A stretch of DNA of 64,000 nt from assembly GCF_036188265.1 (NCBI RefSeq), contig NZ_CP108093.1:5104001-5168000 (forward strand), given 5' to 3'. The position numbers and the translations under genes are program-made. The number at the start of each line of letters is the position of its first letter. The stretch's first letter is position 1. Of this stretch, positions 1-8,319 are shown piece by piece. The stretch comes from Streptomyces sp. NBC_00247 (GTDB taxonomy: Bacteria; Actinomycetota; Actinomycetes; Streptomycetales; Streptomycetaceae). Below the pieces are notes generated by a model. That model ran no database searches, had not been told where the DNA came from, and was given only the letters and a program-made list of their open reading frames with translations.

Positions 1-118
1 CACCTTCGCACGGGGGCCCCGAGCGCGCCCGGCACTTCGGGGGATCAGGGAGCGCTCGCCATGCGCATGATCGTGCCGTACCCGGGTACGTACCGGGTTC
101 GGGACGGTCCACGCAACC
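1..118. other. Unassigned left edge
   Basis: No complete gene is visible. One forward frame stays open from the left edge to a TGA at 68-70, so the 3' end of a gene lying outside the window is possible, but the few residues are not recognisable. Confidence 0.3.
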
Positions 119-160
119 GAGGAGCCCCGCAGCGGACCTGACACCGCTGCGGGGCTCCTC
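119..160. terminator. Perfect 17-bp hairpin downstream of galM
   Basis: Arms 119-135 and 144-160 are exact reverse complements with an 8-nt loop. It lies 28 bp beyond the galM stop on the galM strand and could also stop rightward transcription entering from outside. There is no clear U-tract, as is common in Streptomyces. Confidence 0.8.
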
Positions 161-187
161 CCCGCCCCGTCTCCGCCCCGCCAGGGG

Positions 188-1189
188 TCAGCGTACGGAG
201 AAGCCGTACTCCGTCGTCGAGACGTACTCCCCGCCCGGCCGCAGCACCGTGCTCGGGAAGTGGGGCCGGTTCGGCGAGTCCGGGAAGTGCTGGGTCTCCA
301 GCGCGATCCCGGCCGACGGCACGAAGGGGCCGCCGCCGAGGTGGTCGGCGGTGTAGAGCTGGATGCCCGGCTCGGTCGTACGCACCGTCAGTGCCCGCCC
401 GGAGCCCGCGTCGTACAGCTCGGCGGAGACTTCCGCGAGGTCGCCCGGAGCGTCCAGGACGTAGTTGTGGTCGTACCCCGGGCCCACCGGCTTCGGCCGG
501 CGGAAGTCGAACCGGGTGCCGTCCACCGGGGCGAGTTCACCGGTCGGCAGGGAGGCGGCGTCCACCGGGGTGATCCGCCCGGCCGCGATCCGCAGCTCGT
601 GCCCGAGCGCGCTGCCGGTGCCCGCGCCGGCCAGGTTCCAGTAGCTGTGGTTGGTGAGGTTCACGACGGTCGGCGCGTCGGTCGTCGCCCGGTAGCCGAT
701 CCGCAGCGCCCCGCCCGGCTCCAGCGTGTACGTCACCGAGACCGCGAGCCGTCCGGGGAAGCCTTCTTCGCCGTCCTCGGCGACGAGGCCGAGCTCCACG
801 CCGCCGTCCACCTCGCGGGCCGCCCAGACCCGCTTGTCGAAGCCTCGCGCCCCGCCGTGCAGCTGGTTGGGGCCCTCGTTGGCGGTGAGCCGGTGGGTGC
901 GGCCGTCGAGATCGAAGGAGGCGCCGCCGATGCGGTTCGCGTACCGCCCGCAGACCGCGCCGAAGAAGGGCGAGGCGTGGGTGAGGTATCCGGCGAGGTC
1001 CGGCAGTCCGAGGACGATCTCGCCGGGCGCCCCGTCCCGGTCCGGCACCTCGACGGACTGCTGAATCGCGCCGTACGTCAGCAGGCGTACCCGGGTCCCG
1101 TCGCGCTCCAGGGTCCAGCGCTCCACGGACGTACCGTCCGGGAGAGTGCCGAACGCGTCACTGCTGATCGTCGTCGTACTCGTACTCAT
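188..1189 (-). CDS. galM: Aldose 1-epimerase (mutarotase)
   Basis: The 333-aa protein should interconvert the alpha and beta anomers of hexoses such as galactose and glucose in the cytoplasm. The family signatures are present: N-R-I-G around residue 85, LHGG with His111, TNHSYWNL with catalytic His181, and ALETQHFPD with the catalytic base Glu298. Length is normal for GalM. The ATG start follows the stop of the upstream GDSL lipoprotein gene by only 9 bp, so the two are probably co-transcribed. No other Leloir-pathway gene is nearby, so the physiological sugar cannot be inferred from context. Confidence 0.93.
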   Translation of the reverse strand: MSTSTTTISSDAFGTLPDGTSVERWTLERDGTRVRLLTYGAIQQSVEVPDRDGAPGEIVLGLPDLAGYLTHASPFFGAVCGRYANRIGGASFDLDGRTHRLTANEGPNQLHGGARGFDKRVWAAREVDGGVELGLVAEDGEEGFPGRLAVSVTYTLEPGGALRIGYRATTDAPTVVNLTNHSYWNLAGAGTGSALGHELRIAAGRITPVDAASLPTGELAPVDGTRFDFRRPKPVGPGYDHNYVLDAPGDLAEVSAELYDAGSGRALTVRTTEPGIQLYTADHLGGGPFVPSAGIALETQHFPDSPNRPHFPSTVLRPGGEYVSTTEYGFSVR

Positions 1190-1198
1190 GATCGGACT

Positions 1199-2125
1199 TT
1201 ACGCTGGTGGCGCGGCTGCCGTGACATTGCGGTAGGCGATCTCCGCCAGCCGGGCCTGCCCGTCGCGCCCCGGGTGGAACCAGTCCCACGGACTGAGTTG
1301 GGCGCCGGTGAACGGATAGTCGTAGACCGCGTCGCCGTCGTACCTGCAGAGCTCGTCCCCGGCGCACACCTCGCGCAGCACCTTGTTGTACTCCACCACC
1401 CGCTCGCGTACGGCGGCCCGCCGGGCGGTGGCGGCGGCGCCCATGTCGTCGGCGTCGGCCAGCATCGACTTGCAGATCCCGAGCTTCCAGACCTGCTTGC
1501 CGAGCGGGTTGCGGCGCCCGGTCGACCAGAGCCGCCACAGGTCCGGCACGCTCGACACGTACACCTGCGCCTTCGGGACGGCGGCCCGCAACTGCCGCAG
1601 CGACAGGTCGAAGGAGAACCGGAAGTCCTCGACGGACGTCATGGACGCCACCGAGCCCCGGCAGGCGTCGTTGGCGCCGATCATCACCGTCACCAGCTCC
1701 GGCCGCTCCCGCGCCGCCTCGGCCATCTGCTCCGGCAACTGGGCGATCCGCGCGCCCGACACGGCGTGGTTCCAGCTGTGCGCCGTCACCTCGGACGGAC
1801 CGAGGAGCCGGGCGGCGAGACTGCGCACCGCGGTGTCCGTCCCGGTGGCCCAGGAGACCTCGGGGCAGTCGGCCAGCACCGAGCAGGCGTCGAACCCCCG
1901 GGTCATCGAATCGCCGACCGCCGCGACCGAGCCCGGACGGCGATTCCACACCGGACCGGCGGGCGCCGCGGCCGTGGCGCGACCGGCGCCCTTCGGTGCG
2001 CTCTTCGCACCGCCGTCCGCCCCTCCGGAACACCCCGTCAGCACGAGTGCGCCGGCGCACGCCCATGCCGCCATTCCGGTGACGGCGGTCCGCGGGCGGC
2101 GACCCCGCCATGTGCGTTCCGGCAT
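1199..2125 (-). CDS. SGNH/GDSL-family hydrolase lipoprotein
   Basis: The 308-aa protein is predicted to be exported and lipid-anchored. An Arg-rich N-terminus and a hydrophobic stretch end in the lipobox LTGC with Cys32. The mature part has the SGNH blocks: GDSMTRGFD with nucleophile Ser73, GANDAC with the block III Asn, and a C-terminal DWFHPG that supplies the Asp and His of the triad. Such enzymes are esterases or lipases acting on lipids, acyl groups or polysaccharide esters; the substrate cannot be read from sequence. It is transcribed into galM. The ATG is followed by a normal signal sequence, so the start is well supported. Confidence 0.88.
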   Translation of the reverse strand: MPERTWRGRRPRTAVTGMAAWACAGALVLTGCSGGADGGAKSAPKGAGRATAAAPAGPVWNRRPGSVAAVGDSMTRGFDACSVLADCPEVSWATGTDTAVRSLAARLLGPSEVTAHSWNHAVSGARIAQLPEQMAEAARERPELVTVMIGANDACRGSVASMTSVEDFRFSFDLSLRQLRAAVPKAQVYVSSVPDLWRLWSTGRRNPLGKQVWKLGICKSMLADADDMGAAATARRAAVRERVVEYNKVLREVCAGDELCRYDGDAVYDYPFTGAQLSPWDWFHPGRDGQARLAEIAYRNVTAAAPPA

Positions 2126-2492
2126 CTTGAACCTCCGGTCGTTGCTGGCCTATGCCGCTGGTCCTGGCCCCCGGCACACCCCGTACGCGCAGGCGTGCGC
2201 CGGGCGTGCTCCGCCGGGTGAAAGCGGGCGAATGAGGGGCCCGGGACCGACCGTACGTCACACGTCCGGCCCCGGCGCACGGTAGCTTTTTCCCGGAGAG
2301 CCAGTGAGGCCCGCCCGCCCGCGCCCCGCACGGGAGGTCCGGTAAGTTACCTCACGTCACATACTGTCCGTTTTCTGGAGATTATCTCCCGATGCTGTTT
2401 ACTGATGACAACCTCGGGAGCCGGCCGGGAACAGGCGGCATGGGCGCGAGGCCGCTGGGGAAGGCGTACCTCGTCCCACACGGGAGGTTCCG
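2126..2492. other. 367-bp divergent promoter region (GDSL lipoprotein / DUF3145)
   Basis: This stretch separates two divergently transcribed genes. It holds no convincing ORF. Two short inverted repeats stand out: the GGTAA/TTACC arms at 2341-2351 and GGAGAT/ATCTCC at 2377-2389. Around them the sequence is noticeably AT-richer than its surroundings. A GGGAGG ribosome-binding site at 2482-2487 serves the rightward gene. Confidence 0.5.
2341..2389. promoter_or_regulatory. Two adjacent palindromes in a divergent promoter
   Basis: GGTAAGTTACC (2341-2351) and GGAGATTATCTCC (2377-2389) are each symmetrical apart from the centre base. They sit in an AT-rich pocket upstream of the DUF3145 gene. They are candidate operator or promoter elements; no regulator is encoded next to them. 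Confidence 0.35.
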
Positions 2493-2987
2493 GTGACGAC
2501 ACGTGGAGTCCTGTACGTACACTCCGCACCGCGCGCGCTCTGTCCGCACATCGAATGGGCGGTGGCAGGCGTACTCGGGGTGCGGGTCCAGTTGGACTGG
2601 ATCAGACAGCCGGCCGCGCCCGGCACCTGGCGGTCCGAGTTCTCCTGGCGGGGCCGCGCCGGCACCGCCTCGGAGCTGGCCTCCGCCCTGCGCGGCTGGG
2701 ACCTCCTCCGCTTCGAGGTGACCGCCGAACCGTGTGCCACGGCCGAGGGTGAGCGCTACAGCTCCACCCCCACGCTCGGCATCTTCCACGCGGTCACCGG
2801 CATGAACGGCGACATCCTCGTCCCCGAGGACCGGCTGCGGGCGGCCCTGACGCGCTCCGTGCGCGGGGAGTCCGACCTGGAGGCGGAGGTCGCGGGACTC
2901 ATCGGCAAACCCTGGGACGACGAGCTGGAATCCTTCCGGCACGCCGGCGAGGGCGCCCCGGTCCGCTGGTTGCACCAGGTGGTCTGA
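2493..2987 (+). CDS. DUF3145 family protein
   Basis: The 164-aa protein matches the conserved actinobacterial DUF3145 family, recognised by the N-terminal TRGVLYVHSAPRALCPHIEW, a central WELS-like RSEFSWRG segment, and IFHAVTGMNGDILVPEDRLR. Function is unknown. It has no signal peptide or membrane segment and is likely cytoplasmic. The GTG start is fixed by a GGGAGG ribosome-binding site 5 nt upstream. The gene stands alone and is followed by a hairpin overlapping its stop codon. Confidence 0.88.
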   Translation: MTTRGVLYVHSAPRALCPHIEWAVAGVLGVRVQLDWIRQPAAPGTWRSEFSWRGRAGTASELASALRGWDLLRFEVTAEPCATAEGERYSSTPTLGIFHAVTGMNGDILVPEDRLRAALTRSVRGESDLEAEVAGLIGKPWDDELESFRHAGEGAPVRWLHQVV

Positions 2988-3010
2988 GCCCCCGCGCGCC
3001 CAGGGGCTCA
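2985..3010 (+). terminator. Hairpin at the end of the DUF3145 gene
   Basis: TGAGCCCC (2985-2992) and GGGGCTCA (3003-3010) form an 8-bp stem with a 10-nt loop. The stem begins in the stop codon, which places it well for a rho-independent terminator. Confidence 0.6.
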
Positions 3011-3086
3011 CGTGCCCTCAGGAGCCGTGTTCCACATGGTGAATCACCGGCGGCCGAGGGGCGCGGCTTCACTACGCTGCGCACGC

Positions 3087-3902
3087 ATGACCTTCCACGA
3101 GGTGCGCGGCGCCACCCTCCACCACGACGACACCGGCCCCCGCGACGGAACACCCGTCGTCCTGATCCACGGCCACCCCTTCGACCGCACGCTCTGGGCC
3201 CCGCAGGCGCGGGCGCTGACGACGGCCGGATACCGGGTGATCACCCCGGACCTCCGTGGATACGGCGCGAGCGGGGTGACGGAGGGGACGGTGTACCTCT
3301 CCGACTTCGCCGACGACCTCGCCGCCCTCCTCGACCGTCTCGGCCTCGCGGACGCGGTCGTCGGCGGTGTCTCGATGGGCGGTCAGATCGCCCTGGAGTT
3401 CCGGCGGCGCCACCCCGGGCGGGTACGCGCACTCGTCCTCTCCGACACCTCGGTGCCGCCGGAGACGGAGGACGGCAAGGCGTACCGCAACAAGCTCGCC
3501 GACCGGCTGCTCGCCGAGGGCATGGGCGGATACGCCGGTGAGGTCATCGACAAGATGCTCGCCGCCTACAACGTGACCGCCCTGCCCGAGGTGGCCGACC
3601 GGGTGCTCGCGATGATGCGGGCCACCGACCCGCGCGGCGCCGCCGCCGCGCTCCGGGGCCGCGCCGAACGCCCCGACCTGCGGCCCGTGCTGGCCGCCGC
3701 CGACGTTCCCGTACTCGTCGTGGTCGGCGCCGACGACGTGTACACCCCGGTCGCCGACGCCGAGGAGATGCGCCACCACGCCCCGCACGCGCGGCTCGAA
3801 GTGATCGAGGGCGCCGGCCACCTGCCGGGCGCGGAGCAGCCCGAGCGGTTCAACGCGGTCCTGCTCGACTTCCTCACCGAGCAGGTGGCGGGCGTCCGAT
3901 GA
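3087..3902 (+). CDS. Alpha/beta-fold hydrolase
   Basis: The 271-aa cytoplasmic protein has a complete alpha/beta-hydrolase core: an HGHPFDRTLW oxyanion-hole segment, the nucleophile elbow GGVSMGGQ, the acid in GADDVYTP and the His in GAGHLPGAEQPERF. The fold includes esterases, haloperoxidase-like enzymes and C-C hydrolases; the substrate is not predictable. An upstream in-frame start at 3012 would add 25 basic, unconserved residues, so the ATG at 3087 is preferred. Its stop overlaps the next gene by 4 bp (ATGA), so the two are translationally coupled. Confidence 0.88.
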   Translation: MTFHEVRGATLHHDDTGPRDGTPVVLIHGHPFDRTLWAPQARALTTAGYRVITPDLRGYGASGVTEGTVYLSDFADDLAALLDRLGLADAVVGGVSMGGQIALEFRRRHPGRVRALVLSDTSVPPETEDGKAYRNKLADRLLAEGMGGYAGEVIDKMLAAYNVTALPEVADRVLAMMRATDPRGAAAALRGRAERPDLRPVLAAADVPVLVVVGADDVYTPVADAEEMRHHAPHARLEVIEGAGHLPGAEQPERFNAVLLDFLTEQVAGVR

Positions 3903-4537
3903 CCGCACCGCACCCGCTGCTCGGTCTCTTCCTCGACGCGGCCGAGGGACACTTTCCGCCCGTGGACGGCTCGGTGACGGTGCTGCCGCCCCTGCCCGGT
4001 GGGCTGGAGTGCTCCGTCGCGTTCACCGGCCACGCCGTCGTCGCCACCGCACTCCCCGCCGACGAGGTCCTCGGCGCCGGCCCGGACGGTTTCGGAGCCT
4101 CGCTCGCGCCGGACTTCCTGCGGCTGCTGGGGGGCCCGCACGGCACGGTCGGCGTCACCGACGCGACCCTCACCGCACGGGGCACCGGCGGCCCGCCCCG
4201 CCTCGTCCCACTGGACGGCCACGACGAGCACCCGCGCGTCCGGCACGCCCGCCGCCTGCGCCGGAACGTCCGGGTGTACGGCGACGAGCGGGGCATGATC
4301 ACCCTCGCCGAAGGGCTCGCGGGGCGCCCGGAGCTCAGCATCGAACTCCACGATCCCGGGGCCCGCGCTCCCGGGCGGGGGCGCGGGCTGCTCGCCGACG
4401 CCCTCACCCTCGTACCGTCAGGCAGCCCCGTCTTCGCGGCCGTCGCCCCGGGCAACGCCCGCTCCCTGCGCGGCTTCCTCGCCGCCGGGTTCGTACCGGT
4501 CGGCAGTGAGGTGATCGTCGAACCCGGCCGGGCGTGA
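3899..4537 (+). CDS. GNAT-like N-acetyltransferase
   Basis: The 212-aa protein ends in a recognisable GNAT acetyl-CoA fold: GRGRGLLADAL at about residues 161-171 is the pyrophosphate-binding Arg-x-x-Gly-x-Gly loop, followed by APGNARSLRGFLAAGFVPVGSEV, the usual last helix and strand. The first half is poorly conserved, as is usual where the acceptor binds. The acceptor substrate is unknown. Overlap with the upstream hydrolase gene suggests the two act together. A strong hairpin follows it. Confidence 0.75.
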   Translation: MTAPHPLLGLFLDAAEGHFPPVDGSVTVLPPLPGGLECSVAFTGHAVVATALPADEVLGAGPDGFGASLAPDFLRLLGGPHGTVGVTDATLTARGTGGPPRLVPLDGHDEHPRVRHARRLRRNVRVYGDERGMITLAEGLAGRPELSIELHDPGARAPGRGRGLLADALTLVPSGSPVFAAVAPGNARSLRGFLAAGFVPVGSEVIVEPGRA

Positions 4538-4556
4538 GGCCCCCGGGAACGACGAA

Positions 4557-4587
4557 GCCCGCCTCCCCGGAGAACCGGGGGGCGGGC
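4557..4587. terminator. Bidirectional hairpin between GNAT gene and fabF
   Basis: Arms 4557-4570 and 4575-4587 pair as GCCCGCC(T)CCCCGG with CCGGGGGGCGGGC, one bulged base, and an AGAA loop. It lies between convergent genes and can serve both. Confidence 0.8.
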
Positions 4588-4615
4588 ATCGTCGTGGCGG
4601 ACCGAGCAGAAACGA

Positions 4616-5878
4616 TCAGACGCTGCGGAAGGCCAGGACCACGTTGTGGCCGCCGAAGCCGAACGAGTTGTTGATCGCGGCGATCGAACCCTCGGGCAGC
4701 GGCTGCGGCTTGTCGCGGACGATGTTCGCCGTCACGTCGTCGTCGAGGTTCTCGATGTTGATGGTCGGCGGGGCCATCCGGTGGTGCAGCGCGAGGACCG
4801 TGGCCACGGTCTCGATGCCGCCCGCACCACCCAGCAGGTGGCCCGTCATCGACTTGGTCGCGGAGATCGCGACGTGGTCGAGGTCGTCGCCCAGGACCGA
4901 GCTGAGCGCCTTCAGCTCGGCCACGTCGCCCTGCGGCGTGGACGTGGCGTGCGCGTTGAGGTGGACGACCTCGGACGGCTTGAGGTCCGTGGTGTCCAGC
5001 AGGTTGCGCATCGCCGCGGCGATGCCCCGGCCGGTCGGCTCGGGCTGCGCGATGTGGTGGGCGTCGGCGGACAGGCCCTGGCCCAGCACCTCGCAGTAGA
5101 CCTTGGCGCCGCGCGCGGCGGCGTGCTCGACCGACTCCAGGACCACGACGCCCGCGCCCTCACCGAGGACGAAGCCGTCACGGCCCGTGTCGTACGGCCG
5201 CGAGGCCTTCTGGGGCTCGTCGTTGTTCTTGGACATCGCCATCATGTTGGCGAAGGCCGCGATCGGCAGCGGGTGGATGGCCGCCTCCGTACCACCGGCG
5301 ACGACCACGTCGGCACGGCCGGTACGGATCATCTCGACGGCGTACCCGATGGCCTCGGCACCCGACGCGCAGGCGGAGACCGGGGTGTGGACACCGGCCT
5401 GGGCGTTGACCTCCAGGCCGACGTTGGCCGCCGGGCCGTTCGGCATGAGCATGGGGACGGTGTGCGGGGAGACGCGGCGTACGCCCTTCTCCTTCAGCAC
5501 GTCGTACTGGTCGAGCAGCGTGATCACGCCACCGATGCCGGAGGCGATGACCGTGCCCAGCCGCTCGGGCTCGATCGCGTCGTCCTCACCGGCCTTGCCG
5601 GTGAAGCCGGCGTCCGCCCACGCCTCGCGGGCCGCGATCAGCGCGAACTGCGCCGAGCGGTCCAGCTTGCGGGCGAGCGGGCGGGGCAGAACCTCGCCCG
5701 GGTCAACCGCTGCCAACGCGGCGATCCGGACGGGCAGTTCGGCGAAACGCTCGCCTTCGAGGGGCTTGATGCCGGAGCGACCGGCCATCAACCCCTCCCA
5801 GGTCGATGCGGAGTCGCCACCCAGCGGAGTGGTTGCGCCGATACCGGTGACGACCACGGTGCGATTGGTCGAGTTCAC
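4616..5878 (-). CDS. fabF: 3-oxoacyl-[acyl-carrier-protein] synthase II
   Basis: The 420-aa condensing enzyme extends acyl-ACP with malonyl-ACP in the type II fatty acid synthase. The catalytic triad is visible: Cys170 in SACASGAEA, His in NAHATSTPQGD and His in KSMTGHLLGGAGG. The GTG start at 5878 gives the family start NSTNRTVVVTGIG; a longer reading from 5941 adds 21 Pro/Gly-rich residues and is not favoured. It is the last gene of fabD-fabH-acpP-fabF, the arrangement known in Streptomyces coelicolor, where the operon is essential. The downstream hairpin closes the unit. Confidence 0.97.
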   Translation of the reverse strand: MNSTNRTVVVTGIGATTPLGGDSASTWEGLMAGRSGIKPLEGERFAELPVRIAALAAVDPGEVLPRPLARKLDRSAQFALIAAREAWADAGFTGKAGEDDAIEPERLGTVIASGIGGVITLLDQYDVLKEKGVRRVSPHTVPMLMPNGPAANVGLEVNAQAGVHTPVSACASGAEAIGYAVEMIRTGRADVVVAGGTEAAIHPLPIAAFANMMAMSKNNDEPQKASRPYDTGRDGFVLGEGAGVVVLESVEHAAARGAKVYCEVLGQGLSADAHHIAQPEPTGRGIAAAMRNLLDTTDLKPSEVVHLNAHATSTPQGDVAELKALSSVLGDDLDHVAISATKSMTGHLLGGAGGIETVATVLALHHRMAPPTINIENLDDDVTANIVRDKPQPLPEGSIAAINNSFGFGGHNVVLAFRSV

Positions 5879-5957
5879 TGGAAAATCTTCTCCACGTGTA
5901 GAGGGTCGTGAATCAGCGGCGCCACCGCCGGGTGGCGACACACGAACCGGCCTGGGA

Positions 5958-6206
5958 TCAGGCCTGGTTCTTCAGGATGTAGTCGGCAGCGTCGCCGACC
6001 GTCTTGAGGTTCTTGACGGACTCGTCGGGGATCTTGACGTCGAAGCGCTCCTCGGCGGCGACGACGACCTCGACCATGGACAGCGAGTCGACGTCCAGGT
6101 CGTCGGTGAAGGACTTGTCCAGCTGGACGTCCTCGACCGGGATACCGGCGATCTCGTTGACGATCTCGGCGAGACCGGTGACGATCTCTTCCTGGGTGGC
6201 GGCCAT
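5958..6206 (-). CDS. acpP: Acyl carrier protein of fatty acid synthesis
   Basis: The 82-aa acidic protein carries growing acyl chains on a 4'-phosphopantetheine arm. The attachment site is Ser41 in DVDSLSMVEV, and the four-helix ACP pattern is intact (AEIVNEIAGI, SFTDDL, VEVVVAAEERFDVKIPDE, VGDAADYIL). Length and position between fabH and fabF identify it as the fatty acid ACP and not a polyketide ACP. An AAGGAGCG ribosome-binding site precedes the ATG. It is probably the most strongly translated gene of the operon. Confidence 0.97.
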   Translation of the reverse strand: MAATQEEIVTGLAEIVNEIAGIPVEDVQLDKSFTDDLDVDSLSMVEVVVAAEERFDVKIPDESVKNLKTVGDAADYILKNQA

Positions 6207-6302
6207 GTTGGCGCTCCTTCGATAAGTGTCTGCTGGGTTCTGACGTCCGGACCGAGAACCCCGATGGTGCTGGATCTTCTCGTTCGGACCGGGCGAAAAG
6301 CC

Positions 6303-7304
6303 TTAGGGGAGAGTAACGACCGTCGCGGCGAAGACGAGACCCGCCCCGAAGCCGATGACGAGGGCGGTATCGCCGCTCTTCGCCTGCCCGGTCGCCAGGA
6401 GCCGCTCCATCGCGAGCGGGATCGAGGCGGCGGAGGTGTTGCCGGTCGTCTCCACGTCGCGGGCGACGATGACGCTCTCCGGCAGTTTGAGGGTCTTCAC
6501 CATCGAATCGATGATCCGCATGTTGGCCTGGTGCGGAATGAAGACGTCCAGGTCTTCCGGAGCGACCCCGGCGGCTTCCAGCGCCTGCTGGGCCACCTTC
6601 GCCATCTCGAAGACGGCCCAGCGGAAGACCGCCTGACCCTCCTGCGTGATGGCCGGGAACTTCTCCGGGCGCTCGGCGTGGAACTGGTCCCACGACACGG
6701 TCTGCTTGATGGTGTCCGACTTGTCGCCCTCGGAGCCCCAAACGGTCGGGCCCATGGCCGGTACCTTCGACGGGCCGACGACCACGGCGCCCGCTCCGTC
6801 ACCGAAGAGGAAGGCCGTGGCACGGTCGGACAGGTCGGTGAGGTCGCTGAGCCGCTCCACACCGATGACGAGGACGTACTCCGCGGAACCGTCGACGACC
6901 ATGCCCTTGGCGAGCGTCAGACCGTAACCGAAGCCCGCGCAGCCGGCGGAGATGTCGAAGGCCGCGGGCTTGCCCGCGCCGATCTTGTGCGCGATCTCGG
7001 TGGCGACGGCCGGAGTCTGCTTGAAGTGCGAGACGGTGGAGACGATCACACCGCCGATCTGCTCCGGGGCGATCCCCGCGTCGGCGATGGCCTTGCCGGC
7101 GGCCTCCACGGACATCGCGGACACGGTCTCCTCGTCGGAGGCCCAGTGCCGGGTGGCGATGCCGGAGCGGGAGCGGATCCACTCGTCGGACGAGTCGATC
7201 GTTTCGAGGATCACCTCGTTCGGCACCACGCGGGTCGGGCGGTAGCCGCCGACCCCCATGATGCGTGCGTACGGGGCGCCCTGGCTGGGCTTGATCTTCG
7301 ACAT
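6303..7304 (-). CDS. fabH: 3-oxoacyl-[acyl-carrier-protein] synthase III
   Basis: The 333-aa enzyme starts fatty acid synthesis by condensing a short acyl-CoA with malonyl-ACP; Streptomyces FabH accepts branched starters. The active-site residues are present: Cys122 in DISAGCAGFGYG, His in FIPHQANMRII and Asn in TTGNTSAASIPLA. The ATG at 7304 (MSKIKPSQGAPYAR) has an AGGAGC ribosome-binding site. An upstream extension to 7490 only reads fabD sequence in another frame. It lies 11 bp after fabD. Confidence 0.97.
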   Translation of the reverse strand: MSKIKPSQGAPYARIMGVGGYRPTRVVPNEVILETIDSSDEWIRSRSGIATRHWASDEETVSAMSVEAAGKAIADAGIAPEQIGGVIVSTVSHFKQTPAVATEIAHKIGAGKPAAFDISAGCAGFGYGLTLAKGMVVDGSAEYVLVIGVERLSDLTDLSDRATAFLFGDGAGAVVVGPSKVPAMGPTVWGSEGDKSDTIKQTVSWDQFHAERPEKFPAITQEGQAVFRWAVFEMAKVAQQALEAAGVAPEDLDVFIPHQANMRIIDSMVKTLKLPESVIVARDVETTGNTSAASIPLAMERLLATGQAKSGDTALVIGFGAGLVFAATVVTLP

Positions 7305-7315
7305 GCTCGTGCTCC

Positions 7316-8230
7316 TTAGGCGGACGCGTGCTCGGAGATGAGCGCGCGGGCCGCGTCGAGGTCGTCGGGGGTCTTGAGCGCGAGGGTCCGCACGCCGGGC
7401 AGCGCGCGCTTGGCGAGCCCGGTGAGGGTGCCCCCGGGGCACGCCTCGATGAGCGCGGTCACACCGAGCTGCTGGAACGTCTCCATGCACAGGTCCCAGC
7501 GGACCGGGTTCGCGACCTGCCCGACCAGGCGCTCGACGACCTCGGCGCCCGTCGCGACCGTCTTGCCGTCCGCGTTCGACACGTACGTCACGGTGGGATC
7601 GGCGATCTCCAGGCCCCGGGCCGCTTCGCGCAGCCGTTCGACGGCCGGAGCCATGTGGTGCGTGTGGAACGCCCCGGCGACCTTGAGCGGCACCACGCGG
7701 CGCACGCCCTCCGGCTTGTTCTCGGTCAGCGCGGCGATCTGGGCGGCCGTGCCCGCGGCGACGATCTGACCGCCACCGTTCACGTTGGCCGGGGTCAGCC
7801 CGAGGCTCTCCAGGTGCGGGACCGTGACGTCCGGGTCGCCGCCGAGCAGAGCGGCCATGCCGGTCTCGGTGACCGCGGCGGCGTCGGCCATCGCGAGCCC
7901 GCGGGCCCGCACCAGGCGGAGCGCCGCCTCGTCGCCGAGCACACCGGCGTAGGCGGCGGCGGTGATCTCGCCGACGCTGTGCCCGGCGACGACGGCGGGC
8001 GACGCGTTCAGCGCGGACGCGGAGAGGAGACCCGCGGCCACCAGCAGGGGCTGGGCCACCGCCGTGTCACGGATCTCGTCGGCGTCGGCCTTCGTGCCGT
8101 AGTGGGCAAGGTCGAGCCCGATGGCGTCGGACCAGGCCGCGATGCGGTCGGTGGCACCGGGGAGGTCGAGCCAGGGAGTCAGGAAGCCGGGCGTCTGAGC
8201 GCCTTGGCCGGGAGCGACGAGTACGAGCAC
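7316..8230 (-). CDS. fabD: Malonyl CoA-acyl carrier protein transacylase
   Basis: The enzyme (about 304 aa) loads malonyl groups from CoA onto ACP. Signatures are the start LVLVAPGQGAQTPGFL, nucleophile Ser85 in AGHSVGE, and catalytic His in GAFHTHHMAPA. The GTG at 8230 gives the usual N-terminus; the GTG at 8236, two codons earlier, fits an AGAGAGAG ribosome-binding sequence about equally well. It is the first gene of the fab operon. A long open frame reaching 9049 is a shadow of fasR. Confidence 0.96.
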   Translation of the reverse strand: MLVLVAPGQGAQTPGFLTPWLDLPGATDRIAAWSDAIGLDLAHYGTKADADEIRDTAVAQPLLVAAGLLSASALNASPAVVAGHSVGEITAAAYAGVLGDEAALRLVRARGLAMADAAAVTETGMAALLGGDPDVTVPHLESLGLTPANVNGGGQIVAAGTAAQIAALTENKPEGVRRVVPLKVAGAFHTHHMAPAVERLREAARGLEIADPTVTYVSNADGKTVATGAEVVERLVGQVANPVRWDLCMETFQQLGVTALIEACPGGTLTGLAKRALPGVRTLALKTPDDLDAARALISEHASA

Positions 8231-8298
8231 CCTCACACTCTCTCTTGCGGACGGTCCCGTACGCCCGTGGGGACAGGGACGAAGAACCGTCAGGGGAA

Positions 8299-8315
8299 TT
8301 GTTGAAGTCCGACAA
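8299..8315. promoter_or_regulatory. Candidate FasR site / fabD promoter region
   Basis: TTGTTG-aagtc-CGACAA is an inverted repeat (5 of 6 paired positions per arm) in the 89-bp gap between fasR and fabD. FasR is known in S. coelicolor to bind and activate the fabDHPF promoter, so an inverted repeat here is a natural candidate. Assignment is inferred from position and symmetry only. Confidence 0.4.
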
Positions 8316-8319
8316 AAGT

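Noticed and set aside
260..2221. A 653-codon + strand open frame
   Set aside because: It is antisense to galM and the GDSL gene and is open only because of high GC; the product is Arg/Gly/Val-rich without any fold. Long frames at 5103-7319, 16540-18633 and 11521-13734 were rejected for the same reason.
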